Positions 30,963 through 40,292 are shown, numbered from the stretch's first letter. The stretch is DNA of 64,000 nucleotides from Aldehydirespirator sp965205155 (GCA_965205155.1 OZ242033.1:1922001-1986000), one strand, 5' to 3'. Program-made: numbers and translations. Notes: generated by a model not told the origin, from the sequence alone.

Positions 30963-32339
30963 TCATGTTGCAGACTGCATGGCGGTCGCTATGCGGCGGT
31001 GTTCCTTCAGCATCTGGTCGGTTCCGGGTGCCGTTAGCCGGCCGTCCTCCACCACGAGCCGGCCCGCGACGATGGTGTGGTGGGCGGCTACCGGGCCGCA
31101 GCGCAGCAGTGCCTCGATCGGGTCCGACCAGGCCCCGGCGAAGGCGATCCCGTCGAGGGGCCACACCGCGATGTCGCCACAGGCACCCACCGTCAGCTCG
31201 CCTATCTCGCCAGTCCGCCCCAGACACGCGGCCCCGCCGCGAGTCGCCGTCTCGAGGGCCTCGCGGGCGGTGAACAGGCTTGCTCGGCCCGCCTGGCCGT
31301 CGCGGAGGCGGGCCATGAGCATGGCGTTGCGGGTCTCGGTCCACATCGACCCCGAGTCGGCCGACGCCGAGCCGTCCACGCCCAAGCCCACCGGCACCCC
31401 TGCGGCCCGCAGCTCTCGCACCGGCGCCATCCCAGCGCCAAGGATCATGTTGGAGCTCGGGCAGTGGGCCACGCCGGTGCCCCAGCGGCCCAGCCGGGAG
31501 ATCTCGGCGGCGTTGGGCTGCACGCAGTGGGCGATCCAGGACCGGTCGGTGCCCCATCCGCAGTGCTCGAAGTAGTCCACCGGGCGCATCCCGAACGCCT
31601 CCAGGCAGAAGTCGTCCTCGCCGATGTCCTCGGCCAGGTGGGTGTGGAGCCGTACGTCGAGGCGCTCGGCCAGTTCCGCGGTGGCCGTCATCAGCTCGGT
31701 CGACACCGAGAACGGCGAGCACGGGGCCAGCCCGATGCGCACCATCGCCCCGGGGGTCGGGTCGTGGTGGGCGGCCACCAGGCGCTCGGACTCGGCCAGG
31801 ATCACGTCGTCGGTCTGTACCACCGAGTCGGGGGGCAGCCCGCCGTCCTTCTCTCCTAGCGACATCGAGCCCCGGGTGGGGTGGAAGCGAACGCCCAGGT
31901 CGGCCGCGGCTGCGATCTCGGCCGCGATCAGGTCGCCTCCACCTGCGGGGTGGACGTAGAGGTGGTCGGTGCTGGTGGTGCATCCGCTCAGGGCGAGCTC
32001 GGCCAGTCCCACCCAGGCCGAGACGTGGGCGGCCTCCTCGTCGAGCCGGGCCCACAGCGGGTAGAGCGCTCGCAGCCAGTCGAACAGGTTGCCGTCGAGC
32101 GCGGGGCGGTAGGCCCGGGTCAGGTTCTGGTAGAGGTGGTGGTGGGTGTTGACGAGGCCCGGCGTCACCAGGCAGTCGGTGGCGTCGACGGTGCGGGTCG
32201 CGCCGGCGGGCTCGGAGCTGGCCGGACCCACCCCCGACACGAACCCGTCGGTGACGGCCACCCAGCCACCGGCGATCTCGGTGCGTTGCCCGTCCATGGC
32301 TGCCAGCAACCGGGCGTTTCGAACGAGAAGATCGGTCAT
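30963..32339 (-). CDS. 8-oxoguanine/guanine-deaminase-like amidohydrolase
   Basis: 458 residues from the ATG at 32339. VTPGLVNTHHHLYQNLTRAY carries the HxH metal pair with the family's extra histidine, THLAED gives the next histidine, and VGLGVDGSASAD gives the metal aspartate. The body (LFDWLRALYPLW; GCTTSTDHLYVHP) closely fits 8-oxoguanine deaminases and the related hydroxydechloroatrazine hydrolases. It should deaminate a purine or triazine ring in the cytoplasm. Neighbouring xanthine-dehydrogenase-like and SsnA-like genes support purine breakdown. Confidence 0.9.
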   Translation of the reverse strand: MTDLLVRNARLLAAMDGQRTEIAGGWVAVTDGFVSGVGPASSEPAGATRTVDATDCLVTPGLVNTHHHLYQNLTRAYRPALDGNLFDWLRALYPLWARLDEEAAHVSAWVGLAELALSGCTTSTDHLYVHPAGGGDLIAAEIAAAADLGVRFHPTRGSMSLGEKDGGLPPDSVVQTDDVILAESERLVAAHHDPTPGAMVRIGLAPCSPFSVSTELMTATAELAERLDVRLHTHLAEDIGEDDFCLEAFGMRPVDYFEHCGWGTDRSWIAHCVQPNAAEISRLGRWGTGVAHCPSSNMILGAGMAPVRELRAAGVPVGLGVDGSASADSGSMWTETRNAMLMARLRDGQAGRASLFTAREALETATRGGAACLGRTGEIGELTVGACGDIAVWPLDGIAFAGAWSDPIEALLRCGPVAAHHTIVAGRLVVEDGRLTAPGTDQMLKEHRRIATAMQSAT

Positions 32340-32362
32340 GGAGAGGCCTGCGACTTGGGCCG

Positions 32363-33382
32363 TCAGATCTCCCAGTCGGCGAAGGCGTCGATCATCCCCG
32401 TGGCGTCCGGCCCGAGCGGGTACAGGATCGGGGTGGTGCAGCCGTTGTCGATGTAGTGGCGCACCTTGGCCCGGCACTCGTCGGCGGTGCCGGCCGCGCA
32501 AAGCAGCTGCACCACCTCGTCGGGCACCAGCTTGGAGGCGGCCTCCACCTGCTCGAGGGTGGCCGGCCAGGTCAGCACCGAGCCGACCTCGTCGAGCAGC
32601 GACTGCGATACGCCCGAAGCCTTCATGATGTGGGGCTGCTGGCCCAGGTACTGGGTGATCAGCATGCGCCCACCGTCGAGCGCCTCGGTCCGCTCGGCCT
32701 CGGAGTCACCGGTAGCCATCGAGCACACGATCAACTGGGGTCGGTCCAGGTCGTCGACGGTGCGGCCCACCCGGGCCGCTCCCTCGGCCAGGTGCTCCAT
32801 GGCTTGCGCGTTGTACTGGGGCGACACCAGGTAGTTGAACACCACGCCGTCGGCGATCTCCCCGGTGAGGGCCATCATCTTGGCACCGGTGGCCCCGATG
32901 TAGATGGGCACGTCCTTGGGCCGGCGCTCCTGCTGCACATAGTCGAGCTCGACCCCGTCGAACTGGACGAACTCACCGTCGAAAGTGACCGTCTGATCGC
33001 TGAGAAGGCCGCGGCAAGCCTCCACGATCTCGCGCATCGCCTTCAGGGGGCGCACCCGGCTTACGCCCACCTTCGACGCCAGTGGCTCCCACCAGGCGCC
33101 GATGCCGAGGATGATCCGGCCCGGGGCCAGGTCGTCGAGGGTGGAGAAGGTGGACGCCAGCCGGGCCGGATTGCGGGTCCAGCAGTCCACCACGCCGCTG
33201 CCGACCTTGATCGTGTCGGTGACCGCGGCGATGGCGGCCATGGGCACCACCGCGTCGCGCACCAGCCGGGAGTCGGCCTGCCATACCGCGTCGAAGCCCT
33301 TGGACTCCGCATAGCGGGACAGATCCATCGACTCGGCGAGGGTGTGGGCGTCCTGGATGTAGAGGGCTACGGGCTGGGTCAT
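32363..33382 (-). CDS. LLM-class F420/flavin-dependent oxidoreductase
   Basis: 339 residues with the TIM-barrel layout of the bacterial luciferase / methylene-tetrahydromethanopterin reductase family: DAVWQADS near the N-terminus, IKVGSGVVDCWTRNPARLAS, RIILGIGAWWEP, then VPIYIGATGAKMMALTGEIADG. The last stretch suits F420-using actinobacterial members better than FMN luciferases. The substrate is unknown; position inside a purine-type cluster hints at a ring compound. The gene ends 23 bp before the deaminase start and is likely in the same operon. Confidence 0.9.
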   Translation of the reverse strand: MTQPVALYIQDAHTLAESMDLSRYAESKGFDAVWQADSRLVRDAVVPMAAIAAVTDTIKVGSGVVDCWTRNPARLASTFSTLDDLAPGRIILGIGAWWEPLASKVGVSRVRPLKAMREIVEACRGLLSDQTVTFDGEFVQFDGVELDYVQQERRPKDVPIYIGATGAKMMALTGEIADGVVFNYLVSPQYNAQAMEHLAEGAARVGRTVDDLDRPQLIVCSMATGDSEAERTEALDGGRMLITQYLGQQPHIMKASGVSQSLLDEVGSVLTWPATLEQVEAASKLVPDEVVQLLCAAGTADECRAKVRHYIDNGCTTPILYPLGPDATGMIDAFADWEI

Positions 33383-33408
33383 GGCGTCTCCTAGTGCGGC
33401 TCTTCCGC

Positions 33409-34497
33409 CTACGGCATCTGTTCGAGCTTGGCGAACAGTCTGGCGGCGGCTTCGGCGGCTTTGGCTCTGATCTCGGTGGCGTCCACCCGAGTCGGCCGGC
33501 CGTCGCGCAGCACGGTCTCGCCGCCGACCGTCACTTCCAGGGGCCGGACGCCGGTGGTGAAGGCCAGCGACCAGGGGTCCATGCGGTCATACGACCAGAC
33601 CACCGTGTCGTCGAGCGCCTCGGGGAACAGTCTCCAGCCGGCTTCCAGCCAGCTCCATGCCGTCTCGGGGGTGGCGGTCACATCGTCGGAGCGGTGGCAC
33701 ACGTAGGCCACCCGGAACTCGTCGAGCATGGCCGCGCCGATCCCGTCGGTGCCCAGAGCCACCAGGCTGGACCGGCCTGCGGGCCGGGCGTAGCCGACCG
33801 CGTTGTTCATGTTGGAGCGGGGGTTGTGCACGATCGTGCCCGGAAGGTCGCGGTCGAGGTGCACGGCGTGGACCACCAGCCAGTCGTCGCGGGCCAGCTG
33901 CTCCAGGCGGTAGCCGGCCTCCAGGTCGGCGGTGCCCTCCGACACGTGGATGTGGACTCCGGCGCCGTGGTCGGCGGCCAAGCCCGCGGCGGCTTCCAGG
34001 GTCTCGTCGGAGCAGGTGAACGCGGCGTGGACGCCGACATGGCCCCGCCCCCCGGCTCGAAGGAACCGGTCGTTCTCGACGAGGCCTGCCCGGGCGCCCG
34101 CCGGTCCGTGCCTGTCGGTCACCCCGTAGGCGCAGTCCACTCTCACTCCGACCTCGGCGCAGGCTCGGGCGATCACGTCCAGCGATCCTTCGATGGCGTT
34201 GGGGGATTCGTGATGGTCGATGATGGCGGTGGTGCCCGACTCCAGGGCTTCCAGCGCGCCGAGCTTCGCCGACCACTCGATGATGTCGAGGTCGAGGGCC
34301 TGGTCCAGGCGCCACCAGATCAGCTCCAGGATCTCCAGGAATCCCGTGGGGGTGCGGGGCGGTGCGGGCATGCCCCGGGCCAGCGCGGAGTACAGGTGAT
34401 GGTGGGCGCACACCATCCCCGGGGTGGTCTGGCTGTCGCCTCCGGCCTCCTGCGAGGGCGCGGCGGCGTTCCCGGGATCTGGGGCCGCGCCGGTCAC
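33409..34497 (-). CDS. SsnA-like amidohydrolase with a short N-terminus
   Basis: About 362 residues from a GTG at 34497 that overlaps the stop of the upstream molybdo-enzyme gene (GTGA). GMVCAHHHLYSALARGMP, FLEILELIWWRLDQALDL and TTAIIDHHESPNAI are characteristic of SsnA-type aminohydrolases, often linked to selenium/molybdenum hydroxylases. The usual ~55-residue N-terminal beta-domain strand before the metal motif is missing and replaced by a proline/alanine-rich start. Either the domain is completed only by the C-terminal part or the gene has lost its 5' end. Later metal positions (HIHVSEG, GTDGIGA) are present. Confidence 0.82.
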   Translation of the reverse strand: MTGAAPDPGNAAAPSQEAGGDSQTTPGMVCAHHHLYSALARGMPAPPRTPTGFLEILELIWWRLDQALDLDIIEWSAKLGALEALESGTTAIIDHHESPNAIEGSLDVIARACAEVGVRVDCAYGVTDRHGPAGARAGLVENDRFLRAGGRGHVGVHAAFTCSDETLEAAAGLAADHGAGVHIHVSEGTADLEAGYRLEQLARDDWLVVHAVHLDRDLPGTIVHNPRSNMNNAVGYARPAGRSSLVALGTDGIGAAMLDEFRVAYVCHRSDDVTATPETAWSWLEAGWRLFPEALDDTVVWSYDRMDPWSLAFTTGVRPLEVTVGGETVLRDGRPTRVDATEIRAKAAEAAARLFAKLEQMP

Positions 34498-37172
34498 GGT
34501 TGGGGTACTACCGGCTGATGAGTGTTGATGGGCAGCCGGTTGCGCCACTGGCCGTCCACCTGGCGCATGGCCTCGGCCACCGCTCCGGCGGTGGGCACCA
34601 GTCCGATCTCGCCGACACCCTTGATGCCGTAGGGCGAGTCGGGCTGGGGGGCTTCGACCAGGATCACGTCCACCGGCGGCATGTCCTTGGCCCGGATGAT
34701 GTCGAGCCCCCTCAGGGTGTCGAAGCGGGGCTTGCCCTCTTCGTCGCAGGGGAAGTCCTCGCTCAGTGCGTAGCCGAGGCCCATGTGGACGCTGCCCTCG
34801 ATCTGGCCCTCGCACAGCAGCGGGTTGACCGCCCGGCCCACATCGTGGGCGGCCACCACCTTCTCAACCTTGCCGGTCTTCGGGTCGGCGATCACCATCT
34901 GGGCCGCGTAGCCGAAAGTGGAGTGGATGACCGGGTTCTCCAGGCCGTCGCTGAGCTTGTTGGTCCAGTCCACCCGGTACTCGCCCTCGTAGTCGACGCC
35001 GGTGAGGCAGCCGCCGTCCCTGGCCGCCCGGCACGCCTCGGCGACCGACCCGGCCCCCATCAGCGTTCCCCGCGAGCCGGTGGTCTGGCCGGCGCCCAGT
35101 TCCCGGCTGGTGTCGACGTAGACCTTGACCTGGTCGGGCCGCACCCCGAGTTCCTCCACCGCCACCTGCAGGGCCACGGTGTGCACGCCCTGGCCCATCT
35201 CGGTCCAGCAGTGGCGCACCTCCACGACGGTGTCGGGTCCGGCCGGCGTGCCCGCCGGGTGGGCCGCGTCGGCAACGAAGTGGACCACGGCCCGGCTGAT
35301 CTCCTTGAAGCCGTTGCCGAGCCCGGAGTTCTTGAGGCCCAGCCCGAGCCCGACGGCCTTGCCGGCCGCGATGGCCTCGTCGTAGGCCGGCTTGATGGCC
35401 TCCAGGCACTCCATCGCGCCAAGGCTGCCGCCGTCCATGATCTGGCCCGGACCCCAGACCGCTCCGGGGTGCACCGCGTTGCGCCGGCGGATCTCCCAGC
35501 CGCTGATCCCGACCGCGTCGGCCAGGCGGTCCAGGGCGCCCTCCATGGCGAACTGGGCCTGGTTGGCGCCGAAGCCCCGGAAGGCGCCGCAGACGCTGTT
35601 GTTGGTGCGGGCCGCCACCGCTTCGACGTCGACGACCGGCACCACGTAGGGGCCGCAGGCATGGCCGGCTGCCCGCTCCAGCACCTTCATCCCCACCGAG
35701 GCGTAGGGACCGGAGTCGCCCAGCATCCGGGCCCGCAGGGCGGTGAGCCGCCCCGCGGCGTCGCAGCCCACGGCCAGCTCGATGCGCACCGGGTGCCGCT
35801 TCGGGTGGACCAGCAGCGACTCCTCGCGGGAGAACGTCGTCTTGACGGGACGGTCCAGCAGCCAGGCCGCCAGCGCGGTCTGGGTCTGGTTGGCGCAGTC
35901 CTCCTTGCCGCCGAAGGCGCCGCCGTTGGCGACCTGCTCGGCCCAGACGCGGCTGTTGTCGATCCCGAGCACGGCTGCGGTCTGGTCGCGGTCGTCCCAC
36001 ACGCCCTGGCCGCCGGAGTACAGGTCCAGGCCGCGCTCTCCGTCGACGACCTTGGGCACGGCCAGGGTCGACTCGGGCTCTAGGAAGGCCTGCTCCACCC
36101 GCTGGGTCTGGAACGTCTCCCGCACGACGTGGGCCGACGCGGCCAGGGCATCTTCCACGTCGCCGCCCCTGGCGTAGGTCGAGACCGACAGGATGTTGCC
36201 GTCCAGTCCCCAGACCGCGTCCTCGGCGCCGTCGGCCACGGCCGCGGCCGGGTCGGTGATGGGGGGCAGCGGCTCGTAGACCACGTCGACCAGTTCCGCC
36301 GCCCGCCGGGCCGTCTCGCGGCTGTCGGCCACCACCAGGGCCAGGATGTCGCCCAGGTAGGACGTGCGGCCTCCCTCGGGGATGAACACCGGCCAGTCCT
36401 TGTGGATCAGCCCGATACGCAGGTCGCCGGGAACGTCGGCCCCGGTGAAGACGGCCGCCACGCCGGGCACCGCCTCGGCCCGGCCGGTGTCGATGGACAC
36501 CACGTCGGCCCGGGCGTGCTCGGCCAGGTGCACCGCGCCGTGGAGCATTCCCGGCGCGGTCATGTCGTCGATGTAGAGCTTGTCGCCCAGCGCCAGGTCG
36601 GTGGACTCGTAGCGAGCGGCGCGCGATCCGACCCCGCGCACGACTTCCACCGCAGTCCCGTCGGTGCCGACCATCCCGTCGGCCCCGGTGGCCAGCATCT
36701 CGACTGCGTCGAGGATCTTCAGATAGCCCGTGCAGCGGCACAGGTGGGCGCCGAGGTGGCGGGAGGCGTGCTCGCGGGTGAGGCCGGCGCCCTTGTTGTC
36801 GATCAGCGCCTTGACCCGCATCACGATCCCCGGAGTGCAGAAGCCGCACTGCACCGCCCCCGCGGCCCCGAAGGCGGCCGCGTAGCGGTGCCGCTCCTCG
36901 GCGCTGAGGCCTTCGGGGGTGACGATCTCCGCGCCCTGGGCCTTCTCGAGAGGGATCTGGCACGCCACCCGGGCCTTGCCGTTGAGGAGCACCGTGCAGC
37001 AGCCGCACTGCCCCGACGGGGAGCACCCGTCCTTGGCCGCTATCAGCCCGAGCTCCTCCCGCAGGGCGGCCAGCAGGTGGGGATGGTCACCGACGCGGAC
37101 GGTCGAGCCGTTGCACACGAACTCCGTCACCGCCGACACGGCCGGTCCGGTTCGTTCCTGAAGATCAGTCAT
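34494..37172 (-). CDS. Xanthine-dehydrogenase-like molybdo-enzyme, [2Fe-2S] and molybdopterin domains fused
   Basis: About 892 residues from the ATG at 37172. The first cluster uses C50, C56, C59 and C71 (one residue more than usual between the first two); the second uses C109/C112 and C145/C147 (CGFC, CRC). After residue ~185 comes the large molybdopterin subunit: ANGGAFGGKED, CGAFRGFGANQ, ELGAGQTTGSRGT and GIKGVGEIGLVPTA. The FAD subunit is absent, so electrons may pass to another acceptor. This layout is seen in enzymes near SsnA-like hydrolases. The gene is first in its operon, behind a 21-bp tandem repeat. Confidence 0.93.
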   Translation of the reverse strand: MTDLQERTGPAVSAVTEFVCNGSTVRVGDHPHLLAALREELGLIAAKDGCSPSGQCGCCTVLLNGKARVACQIPLEKAQGAEIVTPEGLSAEERHRYAAAFGAAGAVQCGFCTPGIVMRVKALIDNKGAGLTREHASRHLGAHLCRCTGYLKILDAVEMLATGADGMVGTDGTAVEVVRGVGSRAARYESTDLALGDKLYIDDMTAPGMLHGAVHLAEHARADVVSIDTGRAEAVPGVAAVFTGADVPGDLRIGLIHKDWPVFIPEGGRTSYLGDILALVVADSRETARRAAELVDVVYEPLPPITDPAAAVADGAEDAVWGLDGNILSVSTYARGGDVEDALAASAHVVRETFQTQRVEQAFLEPESTLAVPKVVDGERGLDLYSGGQGVWDDRDQTAAVLGIDNSRVWAEQVANGGAFGGKEDCANQTQTALAAWLLDRPVKTTFSREESLLVHPKRHPVRIELAVGCDAAGRLTALRARMLGDSGPYASVGMKVLERAAGHACGPYVVPVVDVEAVAARTNNSVCGAFRGFGANQAQFAMEGALDRLADAVGISGWEIRRRNAVHPGAVWGPGQIMDGGSLGAMECLEAIKPAYDEAIAAGKAVGLGLGLKNSGLGNGFKEISRAVVHFVADAAHPAGTPAGPDTVVEVRHCWTEMGQGVHTVALQVAVEELGVRPDQVKVYVDTSRELGAGQTTGSRGTLMGAGSVAEACRAARDGGCLTGVDYEGEYRVDWTNKLSDGLENPVIHSTFGYAAQMVIADPKTGKVEKVVAAHDVGRAVNPLLCEGQIEGSVHMGLGYALSEDFPCDEEGKPRFDTLRGLDIIRAKDMPPVDVILVEAPQPDSPYGIKGVGEIGLVPTAGAVAEAMRQVDGQWRNRLPINTHQPVVPQP

Positions 37173-37210
37173 GGCTGGAGGAAGCCACGTACGTCCGCCC
37201 CACATTCGCA

Positions 37211-37252
37211 CAATACACAAATTCTCCCCTCCAATACACAAATTCTCCCCTC
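37211..37252 (-). promoter_or_regulatory. Perfect 21-bp tandem repeat upstream of the molybdo-enzyme operon
   Basis: Two identical 21-bp units (37211-37231 and 37232-37252; plus strand CAATACACAAATTCTCCCCTC) sit 39-80 bp before the start codon. The unit is AT-rich compared with its surroundings and its length equals two turns of DNA, as expected if a regulator binds both copies on the same face. It also lies where promoter elements should be. Confidence 0.6.
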
Positions 37253-37318
37253 GATCTCACCCAGCTCTGCCGCCCATGGCAGCAGGGTGAAGGCTTGCCA
37301 GCGATCGGCGACTCCGGG

Positions 37319-39055
37319 TCAGTTGTCGACGGTGACCGTGATGGTGTGCCAGCCCTCGGCGCCGTTGGGGGCGGGATCGACCTCCCTGGAGCTCTGGGTG
37401 ACGCCGTCGCCGTCGGTGGCCCGGACCTGGATCCGGTGCCGGCCCGCAGTGGGCGTCCACTCGCGGTGCCACTGCACCCAGCTCTCGTCGCCCAGGGCCT
37501 CGCCCAGCTCGCAGGGCAGCCAGCCCTCGTCGTCGACGCTCACCTCGACCCGCTCGATGCCGCGGGTCGGCGCCCAGGCGATGCCGGCGATCGGGGTGGT
37601 CTGGCCGGCGGTGAGCCCGCGGCCCGCGGCGGGCACGTCGATGCGGCTCTGGGTCTTCATCGGACCCTCCTTGGACCAGCCCCTCGGCACCCAGTAGCCG
37701 TCGAACCCGTCCCAGGTGGTGAGGTGGATCTCGTCGATCCACTTCACCGCCGAGACGTAGCCGTACAGGCCGGCCACCACCAGCCGGGCCGGGAAGCCGT
37801 GGTTGGTCGGCAGGAACTCGTCGTTCATGCCGATGGACAGGATGGCGTTGCGGCCGTCGTACACCAGCGGGGTCGGGAAGCCGGCCGTCCAGTCGTCCAC
37901 CGAGCGGCCCACCACCTGGTCGGCGCCCGGCTGGACCCCGGCCCGGTCCAGCAGCACCGACAGCGGGACCCCGGTCCAGACCGCGTTGCCGACCAGGTTG
38001 CCGCCCACCCGGTTCGACACGCACGACAGGGTGATGACGTAGTCGGACAGGTCCATGGCCTGGATCTCGTCGAAGGAGAGTTCGTAGGGATTGTCGACCA
38101 TTCCGGTGAACCGCAGCCGCCAGGTGGTCGGGTCGATCTGGGGCACCTGGCCGAAGGCGGTGTCGATCCGGTAGAAGCTGTCGTTGGGGGTCACATACGA
38201 CGAGATCCCGGCCACATCGCCGTCGAGCGTGTCGAGCGCGGCCACCTGCTCCTGCACCGAGGGTCCGGTCGAGGCCGGTGCGGTGGTGCTGGTGGTGGAC
38301 GCGGGCGCCGCGGCCGCGTCGGTAGCGGACGGCCGGGGGGCCGTGGTGGTTGCCGCCGACCGCAGCGTGTTCGTCTCCAGGAACTGCTCGGCGGCCGACT
38401 GGCCCCGCAGTGTCCTGCCTATGCCGACCATGGCCAGCGCGGCCGCGCCGGCGCCTGCCGCGTACACGAAGAAGGCCCGCCGCGTCGTCGGCTCGCTGCG
38501 AGGAACCGCGGCGCCGTCGGCGGGGCCCGGCTGGCCCGGGTCCACCGGGAGGATCGACGGAGCCGTGGCGGCACGCCGGGCGATCCGGTTGGCCAGCAGC
38601 AGCGTGGTTCCCGCGGCCAGTGCGGCGGCCGCCAAACCCACTATCCATGATCCGACGGCGGGGCTCAGCGGGTTGCGGGCCGCGGTCCATCCGCCCAGCA
38701 GGCCGAACAGCGCGAACCCGGCCAGGGTCACCCTCGGGCGGCCGCGAGCCGCGAAGCGGCCCAGGACACCGCCGAGGGCCAGCGTCCCGATGACGATGCC
38801 CACCGTGAGCAGCGTCTTCTGGCTGGTGCCGAAGTTGTCGATGCTGAACCTCACCACGTCGCCGGGCGTGTAGTCGTTGAACAGCTCGCTCACCGCCACC
38901 ACCAGCGACGGGATCGACTCGGATGCTCCCTCGATCAACTCACCGAACCCCAGGCCGACGGCCGCGCCGGCGGCCCCGGCCAATGCACCCATCACCGAGG
39001 GCGCCGCGCCCGGCGAGGTGCCCGGATTGTCCTCGATCGATTGTTCGTCTGTCAC
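37319..39055 (-). CDS. Membrane-anchored sulfite-oxidase-like molybdopterin protein (paralog 1)
   Basis: About 578 residues from a GTG at 39055 with AAGGGGA upstream; a TTG 36 codons earlier is less likely. Four to five hydrophobic segments fill residues ~20-165. Then TTRRAFFVYAAGAG, a twin-arginine-like motif with a hydrophobic core, precedes a Thr/Ala/Ser-rich spacer. The catalytic domain holds the molybdenum-ligand cysteine in ITLSCVSN, VGRSVDDWTAGFP and GFPARLVVAGLYGY, and ends with a Mo-co dimerisation domain (WVQWHREWTP). It should oxidise or reduce a small S or N compound outside the membrane. It is highly similar to the protein at 41907-44042. Confidence 0.9.
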   Translation of the reverse strand: MTDEQSIEDNPGTSPGAAPSVMGALAGAAGAAVGLGFGELIEGASESIPSLVVAVSELFNDYTPGDVVRFSIDNFGTSQKTLLTVGIVIGTLALGGVLGRFAARGRPRVTLAGFALFGLLGGWTAARNPLSPAVGSWIVGLAAAALAAGTTLLLANRIARRAATAPSILPVDPGQPGPADGAAVPRSEPTTRRAFFVYAAGAGAAALAMVGIGRTLRGQSAAEQFLETNTLRSAATTTAPRPSATDAAAAPASTTSTTAPASTGPSVQEQVAALDTLDGDVAGISSYVTPNDSFYRIDTAFGQVPQIDPTTWRLRFTGMVDNPYELSFDEIQAMDLSDYVITLSCVSNRVGGNLVGNAVWTGVPLSVLLDRAGVQPGADQVVGRSVDDWTAGFPTPLVYDGRNAILSIGMNDEFLPTNHGFPARLVVAGLYGYVSAVKWIDEIHLTTWDGFDGYWVPRGWSKEGPMKTQSRIDVPAAGRGLTAGQTTPIAGIAWAPTRGIERVEVSVDDEGWLPCELGEALGDESWVQWHREWTPTAGRHRIQVRATDGDGVTQSSREVDPAPNGAEGWHTITVTVDN

Positions 39056-39176
39056 CGCTGTCCCCTTGGCCGCCTCGGATCGACCATTTCGCTCGCCGAG
39101 ATCGTACGCCTTTCCTGGCGCCGCAGGCGGAGCGAATCCATCGGACTGATCGATGGAACTCAAGGCGCTGAGCTGA

Positions 39177-39228
39177 GCCGTGGCCCGAGCGGCCCGTGAG
39201 CGTAGCGAACACGAGCGGAATCTCGCGC
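39177..39228 (+). repeat. Dispersed ~50-bp repeat, copy 1
   Basis: The stretch contains GGCCCGAGCGGCCCGTGAGC followed by a GAACxxGAGCGG block. Three other copies lie at 40313-40365, 48832-48884 and 58905-58959. Here it covers the possible first codons of rsgA. Confidence 0.75.
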
Positions 39229-40292
39229 AATGGGCAATAGTGGACGGATGGAGACACCCCCTCAGTGCCGATGAAACACCAGTGACGGGCAGTGTCGGCG
39301 ACCTGAGCCGTTGGGGCTACGACGATCGCGTAGCCCGTGCTCTGGAGCCCGGAGCCACGGTTGGGAGGGTGGTGCAGGTGGACCGGGGCGAGTGCGACGT
39401 GGTGACGGCGGACGGCATGGTGCGAGCCGGCTCGGACTCTGTGCGGGCCCAGGCCGAGACCGCGCCGGTCACCGGCGACTGGGTGCAGGTGACCAGCCGG
39501 CACGAGGCGGTGCTGATCGGCCGGGTGCTGCCCCGGCTCACGGCCCTGACCCGCCGGGATCCGGCCGAACGCGACGCCGAGCAGGTGCTGGCGGCCAACT
39601 TCGACATCGTGGGCATTGTCGCCGGCCTCGACCGGCCCCTGCCGCCGGGACGCTTCGAGCGCATGCTGGTGATGGCTCGTGACAGCGAGGCCGCCATCGT
39701 GATCCTGCTCACCAAGGCTGATCGGGCCCCGGATGCCGCCGCGGCGGCTGAGACGGTCCGGGCCGTAGCCGGCGATGTCGATGTCCTGACGTTGAGCGCG
39801 CGCCGGGGCCTGGGCCTGGATGATCTGCGGTCCCGGCTGGGACTCGGTCGGACGCTGGCCCTCGTGGGTGCCAGCGGGTCGGGTAAGTCGACCCTGGTGA
39901 ACGCCCTGGTCGGTGTCGAGGTTGCTGCCACCGCGAAGGTCCGGTCGTCCGACCGGCGGGGCCGGCACACCACCGTGGCACGCCGGCTCGTGCTCCTGCC
40001 CGACAACGGAGGCATGGTGCTCGACACGCCGGGCGTCCGCGCCCTCGGCCTGATCGACGCGCAGGAGGCGTTGAGCCGCGTGTTCAGCGACATCGAGGAG
40101 CATGGTCTCAGTTGCCGGTTCTCGGACTGCGCCCACGGCGCCGAGCCCGACTGTGCGGTGGCCGAGGCTGTGGAGCGAGGCGAGATGGATCCCCGCCGGC
40201 TGCAGCGCTTCCTCGCCCTGCGCGATGAAGTCGAGCAGCAGAGGGTCCGTGAGGAGCAGCGGGCTCGAGCCGCGGCCCGGGGCCGCCGCTGA
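39180..40292 (+). CDS. rsgA: Ribosome small-subunit-dependent GTPase A
   Basis: Up to 370 residues. An OB fold (GRVVQVDRGECDVV) precedes a circularly permuted GTPase: G4 LTKAD (177-181), then G1 GASGSGKST (230-238), then G3 DTPG (282-285). The C-terminal zinc site is C312, C317, H319, C325. The order G4-G1-G3 is diagnostic of RsgA, which helps late 30S ribosome maturation. The first 14 codons lie inside a repeat that is non-coding elsewhere, so the true start may be a GTG at 39240 or 39282. The gene stands alone between two minus-strand genes. Confidence 0.93.
   Translation: MARAARERSEHERNLAQWAIVDGWRHPLSADETPVTGSVGDLSRWGYDDRVARALEPGATVGRVVQVDRGECDVVTADGMVRAGSDSVRAQAETAPVTGDWVQVTSRHEAVLIGRVLPRLTALTRRDPAERDAEQVLAANFDIVGIVAGLDRPLPPGRFERMLVMARDSEAAIVILLTKADRAPDAAAAAETVRAVAGDVDVLTLSARRGLGLDDLRSRLGLGRTLALVGASGSGKSTLVNALVGVEVAATAKVRSSDRRGRHTTVARRLVLLPDNGGMVLDTPGVRALGLIDAQEALSRVFSDIEEHGLSCRFSDCAHGAEPDCAVAEAVERGEMDPRRLQRFLALRDEVEQQRVREEQRARAAARGRR

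Noticed and set aside
34362..36083. Long plus-strand open frame (573 codons) opposite the molybdo-enzyme gene
   Set aside because: The minus strand encodes clear conserved motifs over the whole span; in GC-rich DNA the opposite strand often stays open. Its product is His/Gly/Arg-rich without family signs.
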